Below are positions 44,149 through 54,055 of a stretch of 64,000 nt of DNA, piece by piece (the stretch's first letter is position 1; the number at the start of each line of letters is the position of its first letter). The position numbers and the translations under genes were made by a program. The DNA comes from Novosphingobium sp. NDB2Meth1 (GTDB taxonomy: Bacteria; Pseudomonadota; Alphaproteobacteria; Sphingomonadales; Sphingomonadaceae): contig NZ_FPEH01000022.1 of NCBI RefSeq assembly GCF_900117425.1, positions 19,052 through 83,051 of the forward strand, written 5' to 3'. The notes beneath the pieces are model-generated. The model did not search any database and was not told the DNA's origin. It was given only the letters and a program-made list of their open reading frames with translations.

Positions 44149-47100
44149 ATGAAGCTCAAATTCAAGGTTCAGCCCTACCAGACCATGGCCGTCGACGCGG
44201 TGGTCGATTGCTTTGCGGGCCAGCCCTTCAGCGTCGGTCCAGCCTACAGGATCGACCCGGGCAAGCGGAACCAGGCAGAGGCGTTTGACGATGAAGGGTT
44301 CCGCAACCCGGATATCGCGCTCACCGACGCGCAGTTGCTGACGAACATCAATGCGGTCCAGCGCCGGCAAAATCTCCCACAATCGCCATCCCTGACCAGC
44401 TTTGTCACGCGGGATGCGAAGGGCAGGGCGGTGCCCGCTCCGGCTGCCTATCTCAAGAATATGGCCGCCGCCGCTCCGCTTCATCTCGATGTCGAGATGG
44501 AAACGGGGACCGGCAAGACCTACTGCTACATCAAGACGATGTTCGAGCTGAACCGGCGCTATGGCTGGTCGAAGTTCATCATCATCGTCCCGAGCATCGC
44601 CATCCGCGAGGGTGTCGCCAAGTCGCTTTCGATCACAGCGGAGCACTTCACCGAGACCTACGGGAAGAAGGCGCGCTTCTTCATCTACAACTCGAAGCGT
44701 CTGCACGAGCTCGAGAGCTTCTCGTCCGATGCCGGACTGAACGTGATGGTCATGAACATCCAGGCCTTCAACGCCAGCGGCAAGGATAACCGCCGCATCT
44801 ATGACGCCCTCGATGACTTCCAGTCACGCAAGCCGATCGATGTGATCGCCGCCAACCGGCCGATCCTGATCCTCGATGAGCCGCAAAAGATGGAAGGCAA
44901 GGCCACGGTCGAAGCGCTTCCCAAGTTCCGCCCCCTGTTCATCATGCGTTATTCGGCAACGCACCGGACCGAGCACACCAAGATCCACCGGCTCGATGCG
45001 CTGGACGCCTACAACCAGAAGCTGGTGAAGAAGATCCAGGTCCGGGGTATTGCGCTGAAGGGACTGACCGGCACGACGGCCTATCTCTATCTCGAGGGGA
45101 TTGAGACGGTCGGCCGCGGCAAGGGCGGGCCCTTTGCCCGTCTGGAGATGGAGATCAAGGACACCACCGGAACGATCAAGCGCCGGCTGAAACGTCTGAA
45201 GTTCCGCGATGACCTCTACGATCTGTCAGGCGGGCTCGACCAGTACCGTGACTTCGTCGTGTCGCAGATCGATGCCACCGCCGACACCGTCGAGTTCACC
45301 AATGGGATCACGCTTAAGGCTGGCGAGGCTTATGGTGACCTCTCGGAGCGGGACATCCGCCGGATTCAGATCCGCGAAACGATCCGCGCCCATCTTGAAA
45401 AGGAGCGTCAGCTCTTCGCCCAAGGGGTCAAGGTGTTGTCGCTGTTCTTCATCGACGAGGTGGCCAAGTACCGCGACTACAGCCGCGACGATCAGAACGG
45501 CGAATATGCCCGCATGTTCGAGGAAGAATATGCCGAGGCTGTTGCGCTCGTGCTCGCTGAGCTTCCGCTCGATGAGGCTGCCTGGCGCAAGCACCTCGAA
45601 GCGATTCCGGTAGCCAAGACACACGATGGCTATTTCTCGATCGACAAGAAGACCAAGCGTTTGAAGGATCCCGAGGTTGGCGCGCGGTCAACGGATTCCG
45701 ATGATAGCGATGCCTATGATCTCATCCTGAAGAACAAGGAGCGGCTCCTTTCCTTCGATGAACCCGTCAGGTTCCTGTTCTCCCATTCCGCGCTGAGGGA
45801 AGGCTGGGACAACCCGAACGTGTTCGTGATGTGCATGCTCAAGCACAGCGAAAACACGGTTTCACGCAGGCAGGAAGTGGGGCGCGGTCTCCGACTGGCC
45901 GTAGACCGGTTTGGCGACAGGCTCGACCATCCCGCGACCGTCCACGACATCAATATTCTCTCGGTGATCGCGAGCGAAAGCTACACCGATTTCGTAGCGG
46001 GACTGCAGAAGGAGATCGCCGAAAGCCTCTCCGCCCGGCCGCGCAAGGCCAGCCAAGCCTTCTTCGTGGGCAAACAGCTGCATACGCCGGAAGGGCCCGT
46101 GACTGTCACCGACCAGATGGCGACGCAGATTCACCGTTACCTGATCAAGCACGACTACATCGACGACGCAGATCAGATCACAGACACCTATTATACCGCG
46201 AAGGCCGAGGGCACTTTGGCCGTGCTGCATGACGATCTGGTCCCATACCAGGCTGAGGTCTTCAGCCTGATCGACAGCGTCTACAGCGATGCAGCTCTTC
46301 CCAAGTTCGAGGACGGACGGAAGCCCAAGCGCAACCCGCTGAACGACAATTTTCACAAGGGTGCCTTCCAGGAACTCTGGAGCCGGATCAACCGAAAGGC
46401 CGTCTACCGCGTGGAGTTCGACACGGCGGAACTGATCCAGAAATGTATCAGTGCCCTCAACAGCGAACTGCGCGTAACGAAGCTGCAATACACCGTGCAG
46501 ACGGGGATCCAGTCGGACAAGGTCACCGATGAGCAATTGCGGGGTGGGACTGGTTTCAGCGTCACGCGCAACGAAACCGTCCAGGCCGCGTCGGCCCGCT
46601 CGGCGGTGAAGTATGACCTGTTGGGCAAAGTCTCAGAGGCAACCGACCTCCTGCGGCAGACCGTGGCTCAGATCCTCACCGGCATCGAGCCTGCGATCTT
46701 CGACCAGTATCGCGCTAACCCGGAGCATTTCATTTCTGAGGCGGCGCGACTGATCAAGGAACAGAAGGCGGGGCACCTGATCGAGCAGCTCGTCTACGAT
46801 CCGATCGATGAGCGCTATGACGCTGATATCTTCACCGCAGCTGAGATAGGCCAGGATTTCTCCCGCGCGACCGAGCGGCTGAAGAACCACGTCTTCGACT
46901 ATTGCATCACAGATTCGGGGGTCGAGCGCGACTTCGTAGGGGAGTTGGATACCAGCGCGGAGGTTGAGGTCTATGCGAAGCTCCCACGCGGCTTTCTTAT
47001 CCCGACCCCTGTGGGCGACTACAATCCCGATTGGGCCATAGTCTTTCGCGCCGGTGCCGTGAAGCACATCTATTTCGTCGCGGAAACCAAGGGCTCGATG

Positions 47101-47250
47101 TCGTCGCTCGCGCTTCGAGACCTCGAGCGGGCAAAAATCAACTGCGCCAAGAAGTTCTTCGCCAAGCTGGCGGAGGAGAGCCCCACGCCGAACGTGCGGT
47201 ATGGTGTGGCGGACAGCTACAACAAGCTCATGGAAATTGTGACGACCTAA
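44149..47250 (+). CDS. res: Type III restriction Res helicase-endonuclease
   Basis: A 1033-residue protein with superfamily-2 motifs [15 protein letters not shown] (about residue 118), [11 protein letters not shown] (motif II, DEPQ), [28 protein letters not shown], and a PD-(D/E)xK nuclease at the C-terminus, NPDWAIVF followed by YFVAETKG. It should translocate or switch along DNA and cut when two unmodified sites meet. I start at 44149 ([11 protein letters not shown]), because Res proteins begin there; the ATG at 44125 lies within the repeats. No gene follows on the same strand. Confidence 0.94.
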   Translation: MKLKFKVQPYQTMAVDAVVDCFAGQPFSVGPAYRIDPGKRNQAEAFDDEGFRNPDIALTDAQLLTNINAVQRRQNLPQSPSLTSFVTRDAKGRAVPAPAAYLKNMAAAAPLHLDVEMETGTGKTYCYIKTMFELNRRYGWSKFIIIVPSIAIREGVAKSLSITAEHFTETYGKKARFFIYNSKRLHELESFSSDAGLNVMVMNIQAFNASGKDNRRIYDALDDFQSRKPIDVIAANRPILILDEPQKMEGKATVEALPKFRPLFIMRYSATHRTEHTKIHRLDALDAYNQKLVKKIQVRGIALKGLTGTTAYLYLEGIETVGRGKGGPFARLEMEIKDTTGTIKRRLKRLKFRDDLYDLSGGLDQYRDFVVSQIDATADTVEFTNGITLKAGEAYGDLSERDIRRIQIRETIRAHLEKERQLFAQGVKVLSLFFIDEVAKYRDYSRDDQNGEYARMFEEEYAEAVALVLAELPLDEAAWRKHLEAIPVAKTHDGYFSIDKKTKRLKDPEVGARSTDSDDSDAYDLILKNKERLLSFDEPVRFLFSHSALREGWDNPNVFVMCMLKHSENTVSRRQEVGRGLRLAVDRFGDRLDHPATVHDINILSVIASESYTDFVAGLQKEIAESLSARPRKASQAFFVGKQLHTPEGPVTVTDQMATQIHRYLIKHDYIDDADQITDTYYTAKAEGTLAVLHDDLVPYQAEVFSLIDSVYSDAALPKFEDGRKPKRNPLNDNFHKGAFQELWSRINRKAVYRVEFDTAELIQKCISALNSELRVTKLQYTVQTGIQSDKVTDEQLRGGTGFSVTRNETVQAASARSAVKYDLLGKVSEATDLLRQTVAQILTGIEPAIFDQYRANPEHFISEAARLIKEQKAGHLIEQLVYDPIDERYDADIFTAAEIGQDFSRATERLKNHVFDYCITDSGVERDFVGELDTSAEVEVYAKLPRGFLIPTPVGDYNPDWAIVFRAGAVKHIYFVAETKGSMSSLALRDLERAKINCAKKFFAKLAEESPTPNVRYGVADSYNKLMEIVTT

Positions 47251-47459
47251 TCGCGTTGGGAACTGGCTAGGGCGTTCACCGGATAGATGACAATTGCTCT
47301 CGCCCGGCGCGCCTCGTCTGCCCAAGGATGTGGTTGAGGATAGGGACGAAGAAACAAAGCGATTTGCCTGAGCGTGTACCCGTTGCGACGAGTCAGTTAT
47401 TGAATAATTTGACCATCATAGACGCCGTTGCTCGAATTGCAGCGACTAATCTGCGACAA

Positions 47460-48437
47460 CTAGACCACGGCCCGAGCCGCCACTGACAGCCTTTCGCGCA
47501 TCATTTCGCGCAGCTCCTCCGGCCCTTCGATCCGCGCCTCGCCGCCCCAAGTAAACAAGTGCTCGGCGATCTCGCGCAAGCCGCCGGAAAAAAACCGAAC
47601 CACCAGTTCCTCGCCGTCCTGCTCGATCACCTGACGCGGATGGAAACGCCACTTGCGCGCGCGTTCCGCGCTTTCAGGAGCAACGCGAAGGACGATTTCG
47701 TGGCCTTCTTCGCGCCAGATGCCAAAGCTTGCGCTCATCCACTGGTCGAGGTCCCAATCCTCGTCCGCCGCGCCTGCCTGATTGCTAACTCGCGCTTCGG
47801 TGATGCGATCGAGGCGATAGGGTGCAGGCTCAAGATCGCGGCCGGGGATCTTGCCGATCAGGTAGGTCGCAGGCCCGTGGATGAGGCCCAGCGGGATAAC
47901 GCGCCGCCACTTCGGCTCCGCCGCGCCATCGGCGAGGTAATCGAATTCGAGGCACATCCCCGCCATCATCGCGCCCTGCACTTGCGCCAAGGTCTCAGGC
48001 GCATGTTCGATCATTGGGCCGGCGGGGACATGGTGGCGCTGAAGGCGGACGAGCGGGTCGAGGTCGGGCGCCATGCGGCTTTTGATCTCGCGCCTAAGGC
48101 CGGCCTGCACTTTACGGAGGAGACTTTCGAGTTGCGTTGTCTGCGCCGATCCTGCCTTTCGCGCCGTATCGGCAAGCGATTGCAGGGCTGCAATCTCGGC
48201 GACATTGGGCTGAGTGAATGGCGACGGCAGCGCGCCGGGGATGCGGAAGCGCTTGTGGCGGTCGTCGACGCTTTCCTCGAGGTCGAAATGGACGAGGATG
48301 AGATCACGCAACCGCTCGGCGGTACGGCGGTTGGCGCCGATCACCTCAGCCATCTCGTCGAGCGTCAGACCTTCGGCGCTTTCCCCAAGCGCTTTGACCA
48401 GTGTCAGCAGCCGGTCGAGCTTTGCGTTGCGTGCCAT
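47460..48437 (-). CDS. WYL-domain regulator in mcrBC operon
   Basis: A 325-residue protein with an N-terminal helix-turn-helix (RLLTLVKALGESAEGLTLDE, MAEVIGANRRTAERLRDLI), a middle linker, a WYL domain (MCLEFDYLADGAAEPKWRRV and ATYLIGKIPGRDLEPAPYRL) and a C-terminal WCX region (KWRFHPRQVIEQDGEELVVR). It is of YafY/DriD type, longer than the CapW-like gene at 34907. It lies last in the operon, 7 bp after mcrC. The first ATG at 48479 lies inside mcrC and is not used. It may repress the operon; convergent with res. Confidence 0.85.
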   Translation of the reverse strand: MARNAKLDRLLTLVKALGESAEGLTLDEMAEVIGANRRTAERLRDLILVHFDLEESVDDRHKRFRIPGALPSPFTQPNVAEIAALQSLADTARKAGSAQTTQLESLLRKVQAGLRREIKSRMAPDLDPLVRLQRHHVPAGPMIEHAPETLAQVQGAMMAGMCLEFDYLADGAAEPKWRRVIPLGLIHGPATYLIGKIPGRDLEPAPYRLDRITEARVSNQAGAADEDWDLDQWMSASFGIWREEGHEIVLRVAPESAERARKWRFHPRQVIEQDGEELVVRFFSGGLREIAEHLFTWGGEARIEGPEELREMMRERLSVAARAVV

Positions 48438-48444
48438 GAGCGCC

Positions 48445-49776
48445 CTACCCCGCTGCCATCGTCGACGGCACAGGCGCAACCAGCGGGGGCGGCGCGACCA
48501 ATCCGCGCAGCGCTTCCGCGAGAACCTTCTCGTCCAGCGAGACGTCCGCCGTCGCTATCCTCAGCCGCTCGCTCCCGCCCGCCATACCGAACTGCGCACG
48601 CTCGGCGCAGCCCTGCCCTGGCAGACCCGGGTAGAGCAGCATCAGCTCGGCCGTACGGTAGAGCCTAGCATAGGCCATCAGCTGATAGACATCGGCCTGG
48701 CTTACCCCGTGCTTGCGGTCGAGCGGGTCGAGGCTCAGCTTCTTCCACTTGGTGTCGATGATGGCCACGATCTCCCGGCCACGCCGCAGCATTATATCGG
48801 GCTTGGTACGGAACACCTCGCCGCTGTCGAGATGCGCGCCGGTGAAAGCGCCAAGGCAAGCCCTGTGGCCGCCCTGATCGATGACCTCGATCCCGCTCCC
48901 CGCCAACGCCCGGCGCAGCAGCACCGCGATGTATTTCTCGAACAGGTCGTTCATCGGGAACAGCAGGGTCAGACCCTCGGGGGCCTTGGTCTGATGGTGA
49001 GTGGCCTGCCAGTCGCGCTGGAGCAGCAGGCGGGCGAGCCGGAAGAGCGCCTCCCAGCGCCGGTTGGTGCGATCGATCCGCACCGCTTGCCACGGCAGGC
49101 GGGTGATCGGCATCAGCGGAATATCGGCCAGGGCGTGGCGCAGCTCGTCAAGCTTGCGCCGGGTGCCGAGCGAGCGCGTATGACGAGCAAGGAACACAGT
49201 CGCCGCCGCCATGATCCGCATCAGCGGGGTATCGGCCTCCAGCTGATCGAAGCGACAAGCGAGCCGGTCGGGCCGCACCGCATTGCGGGTGAACTGACGG
49301 GTCACATCGAGCCGCCCGCGCAGGGCCGGTAGATCTTCCTCGCATTGACGATAGGCCCGCGGCAGGCCGCGCCTCACCTCGGCCAGCAGCCGTGTGGCGA
49401 AGGCGTCGATCAGGATTTCAAGGAGGGTATTCTTTTGCCGGGCAATCGCGGCTTCGGCGCCGATGTCGAGGTCCAGCCCGAGGGCGACGTCGAGCATCCG
49501 CACAAGCCGATCGCGCACCTTGCCCTCGGGTTCCCCTTGCGCAGTGTCAGGATCGACCTTGGGGAGGATTTCGAGGCTGCATCCCCTGGCCGAGACCATC
49601 CCCACCATCTGGCGGGCGATGATCCGTTCACGGCCGAGGACGAGGATATTGGTCGCATCATCATGCGCCAGCGGGTGTTCGCAGGCCGCGGCATGGAGCG
49701 CATGGGCATGTTCGCGGGTGAGCCCGCGCTCGCTGAAACGGGCATGGCCCCACTCGTGGATCGTCAGGTGCGTCAC
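48445..49776 (-). CDS. mcrC: McrC nuclease subunit
   Basis: A 443-residue protein with McrC features: an N-terminal beta-rich domain (GLTREHAHALHAAACEHPL, ILPKVDPDTAQGEPEGKVR), middle ALRGRLDVTRQFTRN, MNDLFEKYIAVLLRRAL, and the PD-(D/E)xK site FRTKPDIMLRRGREIV then IIDTKWKKLS (about 319-342). It stimulates McrB GTP hydrolysis and cuts DNA. It overlaps the preceding nuclease gene by four bases. Confidence 0.93.
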   Translation of the reverse strand: MTHLTIHEWGHARFSERGLTREHAHALHAAACEHPLAHDDATNILVLGRERIIARQMVGMVSARGCSLEILPKVDPDTAQGEPEGKVRDRLVRMLDVALGLDLDIGAEAAIARQKNTLLEILIDAFATRLLAEVRRGLPRAYRQCEEDLPALRGRLDVTRQFTRNAVRPDRLACRFDQLEADTPLMRIMAAATVFLARHTRSLGTRRKLDELRHALADIPLMPITRLPWQAVRIDRTNRRWEALFRLARLLLQRDWQATHHQTKAPEGLTLLFPMNDLFEKYIAVLLRRALAGSGIEVIDQGGHRACLGAFTGAHLDSGEVFRTKPDIMLRRGREIVAIIDTKWKKLSLDPLDRKHGVSQADVYQLMAYARLYRTAELMLLYPGLPGQGCAERAQFGMAGGSERLRIATADVSLDEKVLAEALRGLVAPPPLVAPVPSTMAAG

Positions 49777-50516
49777 GGCGCGAAGGCCTCATGCACCGCG
49801 CGGGCGTGATCGGCCGCCTCGCCTGTGAAACAGGCCAGCCATCCGCGCCATGAGCAGGCGGCAAAGCGCACCCGGTTGCCGGCGACGATGCCATGGAAAT
49901 CCTCGATCTCCCGGCGGTGGGCGACGAAGGCCTCCTGCGGATTGCGGCAGGCATCCTGCGGCTCGGCGTAGAGATAGACCAGCACGGGCGACAGGTCCGA
50001 CCGATTGCCTTCGGTTGCAAGGCCCAGCGCGTGCTTCACCAACTGCGCGGCATCAAGATGCTTGTATCGCCGAGGCTCCGCCCGCAGCAGGTCGCGCATG
50101 GCGCACCAGCCTTGCATTCCCTCACCCCAGACGTCCCGGTCATAGGCCTCGGCCAGCTCTGCAACCTTGCTGTCGCGATAGGGCTCAAAGCGCTTGGACT
50201 CAACGCCGATGACATGAGTGTTCGTCCACACCACCGCATCGAGCCACGGATGACGTCCGCCGCTCCACGGGAAGCGCAGCTCGCGCTCGATCGCGACCGC
50301 CGTAACTGGGCCGCCAAGGTCGGCCACGGGCGGAAACATCGGACAATCACCGGGCCGGTCGAGGAACCACCCGAAGCCATTTGCCGCCAGCGCCGCACTG
50401 CTCTGCGGGCTGGCGAACTTGCCGCTGGCGATCTCGTTGCCCGCAGCACGCCCATAGATTGCGCGCACCTTGTCCTCGGGCACACCGGGCAGAAAGATCG
50501 GCTGCGCCCCGCTCAA
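49773..50516 (-). CDS. Putative extra nuclease in mcrBC operon (PGN_0703-like)
   Basis: A 247-residue protein with a compact PD-(D/E)xK-like set: Glu79 in AIERELRFPW, Asp93 in HPWLDAVVWTN, and Glu105-Ser-Lys107 in IGVESKRFEPYRDSK. The pattern recalls the PGN_0703 family of putative restriction endonucleases. It lies between mcrB and mcrC with four-base overlaps at both ends, so it is made with them. It may give the complex a second cutting activity. Family assignment is from memory. Confidence 0.65.
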   Translation of the reverse strand: MSGAQPIFLPGVPEDKVRAIYGRAAGNEIASGKFASPQSSAALAANGFGWFLDRPGDCPMFPPVADLGGPVTAVAIERELRFPWSGGRHPWLDAVVWTNTHVIGVESKRFEPYRDSKVAELAEAYDRDVWGEGMQGWCAMRDLLRAEPRRYKHLDAAQLVKHALGLATEGNRSDLSPVLVYLYAEPQDACRNPQEAFVAHRREIEDFHGIVAGNRVRFAACSWRGWLACFTGEAADHARAVHEAFAP

Positions 50517-53272
50517 GCTTGGTCCTCCAGATCGGAGGGCGATGCGGCGCGCGCGGACACGAGTCGGGTATAGGCCCCCTCATCGAAGTAGGAGCGCACC
50601 CGCCAGCTCTTCAGCGGCTCCCCGCCCTCGCCCATAGGATCCTCGATAATCTCGCAGGTGAGGAAGTTGCCGCCCTTGTCCTTCTCGCCGAGTACGGCCG
50701 CGAGCCGGTTCCAGTCGTCGAAGAAGTATTCTTGGAGCAGCGGGATCACCTTGTCGCGCATCACCGCATCGACATCGGCTTTGGTCTGGCAATCAATGAA
50801 AAACGCATGGCCAATGCGGTGATCGCGATCGACGAGGTATTCGATCCGCCGGTTCATCGCCGCGAGCACTGAAGGGAGGTCGATGCCATCCACCTTGCCG
50901 AGCAGTTCAGGTTCCGGCGCCATCTCCTCGAACCGGAACCGCCGACGCAACGCCGTATCCAGGAGCGCAATGGAGCGGTCAGCTGTGTTCATGGTGCCGA
51001 TGATGTGGAGGTTGGCCGGCACGCCGAATTCCCGTTTGGAATAGGGCAAAAGCACCCTCAGCGGATTAGGCATGCCGAGCCGCTTGTCGCGCTCAATGAG
51101 CGTGATCAGCTCACCAAACACCTTGGAGACGTTGGCGCGGTTGATCTCGTCGATGATGAGGACGAACTGCTCCGGGCTGCTGACAGCAGCTTCCGCCATG
51201 GTCCGGAAAATGCCCGGCTCGTCCTTCAATTCGAACCCAGCACTGCCCTTGATCGGCACGGGGCGTAGCCCTTCGACAAAGTCTTCGTAGCTGAATGTCT
51301 GATGGAAGGTGACGAAGGCGATTTGGCCCTTTTCGCGAAGGATGTGGTAGGCCGCCTGCAGCTGACCTCGCTCGGCAGTGTCGGCGATCAGAGGATTGCG
51401 GCGATCAAGCCCGAGGCACAGCCGAACCGCTTCGGCCATAGTGCGATAGGTCTTGCCAGTTCCGGGCGGTCCATAGAGAATGATATTCTCAGGATCGGCG
51501 TCGAGAGCGTTGGTCTCGATTTCCACCTCAGGCTCTGCCTCTTCAAAGGTGGCGAGATCCCGCCAGTTCGACAGCTTGGACATCACCCACTCGACGTCCT
51601 GCGGCTGCCCGGCGAAGGCAAACGCAATCATGTGGCGTGCCAGCTCCTTCTCAGGATAGACCTCCCAGATCGTGGGCTGATAGGTGTAGTGGTACCATTC
51701 GCGCGGCTCGAATGGCGGGTCCCAGTCGACCATGACCCTTTCACCATCACCGGGATTGGCGGTTATTGTACCAGTCGCCTTGATGGCCATGACTGATACG
51801 GTCCGCCCGCGATTGTCGAAGGGGAGCCCCTGCTTTTTGGTGAAGGTCGACTTGATGGCGATCCTCTGGCCGGGGAGCATGGAGAGAACCTGCTCGCGGT
51901 GCCGCTCCCCGGGCTCGCTGATCTCCCAGAAACCCTGCTCGAAGAAACGGTCTAGCTGATCCTCGGTCCGTCCGAAGGCGGCCCCTAGGAACCAGAAGGG
52001 CCCCTCACCCAGATCGAGATTGGCTTGCCCAGTTTCTGTCGTGTCTGGCACGCTTTCATCCTCATCGCCGAGCGCCACCCAGATGAACCCCTGCACATCG
52101 AACATGTCTCGCGGGTGCCATCCGAATTCCTTGTCGAGCAGCCCGAACAGCGCGCGCATCAATTGCAGCCATTCGGCGAGGTTAGCGTCGCGGAACTCGG
52201 TTTGGGGGAACAGCCTGCGGCCGAACAACCGTCGGCCCATCTCGTCGATCTTGGCGATCTTGAACCAGCTCGCCTGGTCGGGGCGCAGCGTGGCCCAGAC
52301 GGTGATCGGAATGGAGAGCACTTCGCCCCGGCGCAACCCTGCAATCCCAGCATCACGCAGCGCTTCAAGCTCGCGCGCCGCGGCAGGGACAGCTTCTTCG
52401 AGCGGGCCATCGCTGCGTGCGAGCACCCCCAGCGCGGTGTAGAAACGGTCGCGCAGATCGGGATTGGCGTTCTGGACTTCGGAAAGGGTCCTCCAGCTGA
52501 GCGGCAGGCCAGATCCGCCGACTGAAAGCAGCCGGTAGAGGCTTTCGCCCACTGCCCGGTCATCGTCGCCGCGGGCAATGATAGCCTTGGCCTGTTCGAT
52601 CAGAGCATTCTTGTATGCGCGCTCCACATCCCAGTAGGCGCCGGCAGCGGCACGGAAATCGCTGAAATCCGGCATCTGGCGCAGGAATGCATCCCGGGCG
52701 CGGTGCAGTGCGGGCCAGTCGATGACGACAAAGCCAAGCCGCTCGAGCGCGGTCTTGCATTCCGCACCGCCGGGAAGCCAGTCGCTGCCGCGCCTCGCCA
52801 GGGCGTCGCGCACGATCGCCTTGCTGGGATAGCGCTTGCCGTCAAGAACCAGCCAATACTTGGCCGGCTGACCGAGCTCGAGACCAGCGACATATTGCGC
52901 GACGTCAGCAACGGCGTCGCACGCAGCCACCGCCTCAAGAACTGCCTCGCGGTCGAGCTCGCCGAACCTTCCTTGAGGTCGGGCCTCTGAATTGCGGAAG
53001 CGGAAATAGGCCTTGGCAGCTGCGCGGCAGTCCGCGAGGTTGGAATAGAGCGGCCCCGAGTAGTCTAGCCTGCTCGGGTTGGGAGCACCGGCTGCCTCAT
53101 CCGCTCTGGAATAGGTCAGTTCGGCCAGCATCGAAGCCCCACCGTCAAGATCGAACTGCTGGTCCAAATCATAGGCGTTGTCGACCTTGCGCGCATCCGA
53201 ACGCCATGTGGCAATGGATGAGGCGGCGTAGCCTTGCGCTGCCAGCCAAGCCTTGAATTCTGCCTCTCTCAC
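50513..53272 (-). CDS. mcrB: McrB-like AAA+ GTPase
   Basis: A 919-residue protein. The C-terminal third is the McrB AAA+ domain: IILYGPPGTGKTYRTMAEA (near residue 600), FEDFVEGLRPV-like segment preceded by TFHQTFSYEDF, QFVLIIDEINRANVSKVFGE (near 700), and IGTMNTADRSIALLDTALRRR. The N-terminal parts include a SAM-like helical piece (EFKAWLAAQGYAASSIATWR), then other modules that may read modified DNA. The first frame codon is TTG at 53326; a GTG at 53272 with AGGGA seven bases before it is preferred. First gene of a four-gene operon. Confidence 0.9.
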   Translation of the reverse strand: MREAEFKAWLAAQGYAASSIATWRSDARKVDNAYDLDQQFDLDGGASMLAELTYSRADEAAGAPNPSRLDYSGPLYSNLADCRAAAKAYFRFRNSEARPQGRFGELDREAVLEAVAACDAVADVAQYVAGLELGQPAKYWLVLDGKRYPSKAIVRDALARRGSDWLPGGAECKTALERLGFVVIDWPALHRARDAFLRQMPDFSDFRAAAGAYWDVERAYKNALIEQAKAIIARGDDDRAVGESLYRLLSVGGSGLPLSWRTLSEVQNANPDLRDRFYTALGVLARSDGPLEEAVPAAARELEALRDAGIAGLRRGEVLSIPITVWATLRPDQASWFKIAKIDEMGRRLFGRRLFPQTEFRDANLAEWLQLMRALFGLLDKEFGWHPRDMFDVQGFIWVALGDEDESVPDTTETGQANLDLGEGPFWFLGAAFGRTEDQLDRFFEQGFWEISEPGERHREQVLSMLPGQRIAIKSTFTKKQGLPFDNRGRTVSVMAIKATGTITANPGDGERVMVDWDPPFEPREWYHYTYQPTIWEVYPEKELARHMIAFAFAGQPQDVEWVMSKLSNWRDLATFEEAEPEVEIETNALDADPENIILYGPPGTGKTYRTMAEAVRLCLGLDRRNPLIADTAERGQLQAAYHILREKGQIAFVTFHQTFSYEDFVEGLRPVPIKGSAGFELKDEPGIFRTMAEAAVSSPEQFVLIIDEINRANVSKVFGELITLIERDKRLGMPNPLRVLLPYSKREFGVPANLHIIGTMNTADRSIALLDTALRRRFRFEEMAPEPELLGKVDGIDLPSVLAAMNRRIEYLVDRDHRIGHAFFIDCQTKADVDAVMRDKVIPLLQEYFFDDWNRLAAVLGEKDKGGNFLTCEIIEDPMGEGGEPLKSWRVRSYFDEGAYTRLVSARAASPSDLEDQA

Positions 53273-53414
53273 TCGTCTGTCCCTGTTTTTCTGCTCATGA
53301 GCCACTGTCGCTCCGCAATACGACAAATTTGGTCATCGAAATGATAAACCGTCTGATTTTTCGGGCCCGGGCACCAGGAGGAAATTTCCCAATCGTAGCT
53401 GTTGCCCCGCAAGA

Positions 53415-54041
53415 TCAGAAGTTGAGACCAGCCTCGACCAGATAATCCCGATACTGGTCAGCATGGGAGCCTTCGTAGTTGTCCATCCCCGGCTTGGTCA
53501 CCCATCCCTTGGGCGCGGCATAGCTGTAGATGCTGCGCTCCGGCTTCTCGTGCCAAGAGATGTTGAAAGCCGCGAGCTTGGGGAAGAACGTCAGGCCAGC
53601 ATTTCCCGGCACATGATCATGCACCCACCACGCCAGCGCCTGCCAATGACCGGTGCGTTCGTAGTAGGGCAGGAAGTTGTGCACCACGATGCACGCGGTC
53701 GCGCCCATGCAGCCATCGGCGTCGCGCCGGTCCCAGATATGGGCGGCGTAGTTTGCCTCGTTCCGGGCGCAGTTGTGCTTGCCAATGCCTGCCTCGTTAA
53801 CCGCGCAGGAGCGGAAGGCAGAGCGGATCGAGATGCGCCCCAACTTCGCACAGATCGGCTCGAGAAGGTCCTCGCACAGGCGTGTTCCCGCCGCGATTGC
53901 CAGCTCGGGATCATCGGGAATGTTGGGTATGCCGTAGTGATTGGCGATCTCTGAATAGAGCATGTCTCGCATGAAGAAGTTCTCGGACAGGCGCACTCGG
54001 CCAAGATCTTCGAGCGCGGAAACGGAACCCGGTCTTCGCAT
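53415..54041 (-). CDS. M15-like peptidase family protein of defence islands
   Basis: A 208-residue soluble protein beginning SENFFMRDMLYSEIANHYGI, with IRSAFRSCAVNEAGIGKHNC, YAAHIWDRRDADGCMGATAC, ALAWWVHDHVPG and HEKPERSIYSY. The His/Asp pattern (AHIWDRRDADG, WWVHDH) is like the zinc site of M15 D-Ala-D-Ala carboxypeptidases, although it lacks an export signal, which is odd for a wall enzyme. The sequence is very familiar as a conserved gene next to DUF2779 proteins, though I cannot name a function. The ATG at 54041 is preferred for ribosome spacing; 54044 is also possible. It starts 15 bp after the DUF2779 stop region. Confidence 0.65.
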   Translation of the reverse strand: MRRPGSVSALEDLGRVRLSENFFMRDMLYSEIANHYGIPNIPDDPELAIAAGTRLCEDLLEPICAKLGRISIRSAFRSCAVNEAGIGKHNCARNEANYAAHIWDRRDADGCMGATACIVVHNFLPYYERTGHWQALAWWVHDHVPGNAGLTFFPKLAAFNISWHEKPERSIYSYAAPKGWVTKPGMDNYEGSHADQYRDYLVEAGLNF

Positions 54042-54055
54042 CATTCTCTCCCCAA

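Noticed and set aside
47559..49332. Long plus-strand frames over the WYL and mcrC genes
   Set aside because: Antisense shadows with no start signal; the minus-strand genes have domain motifs and overlaps.
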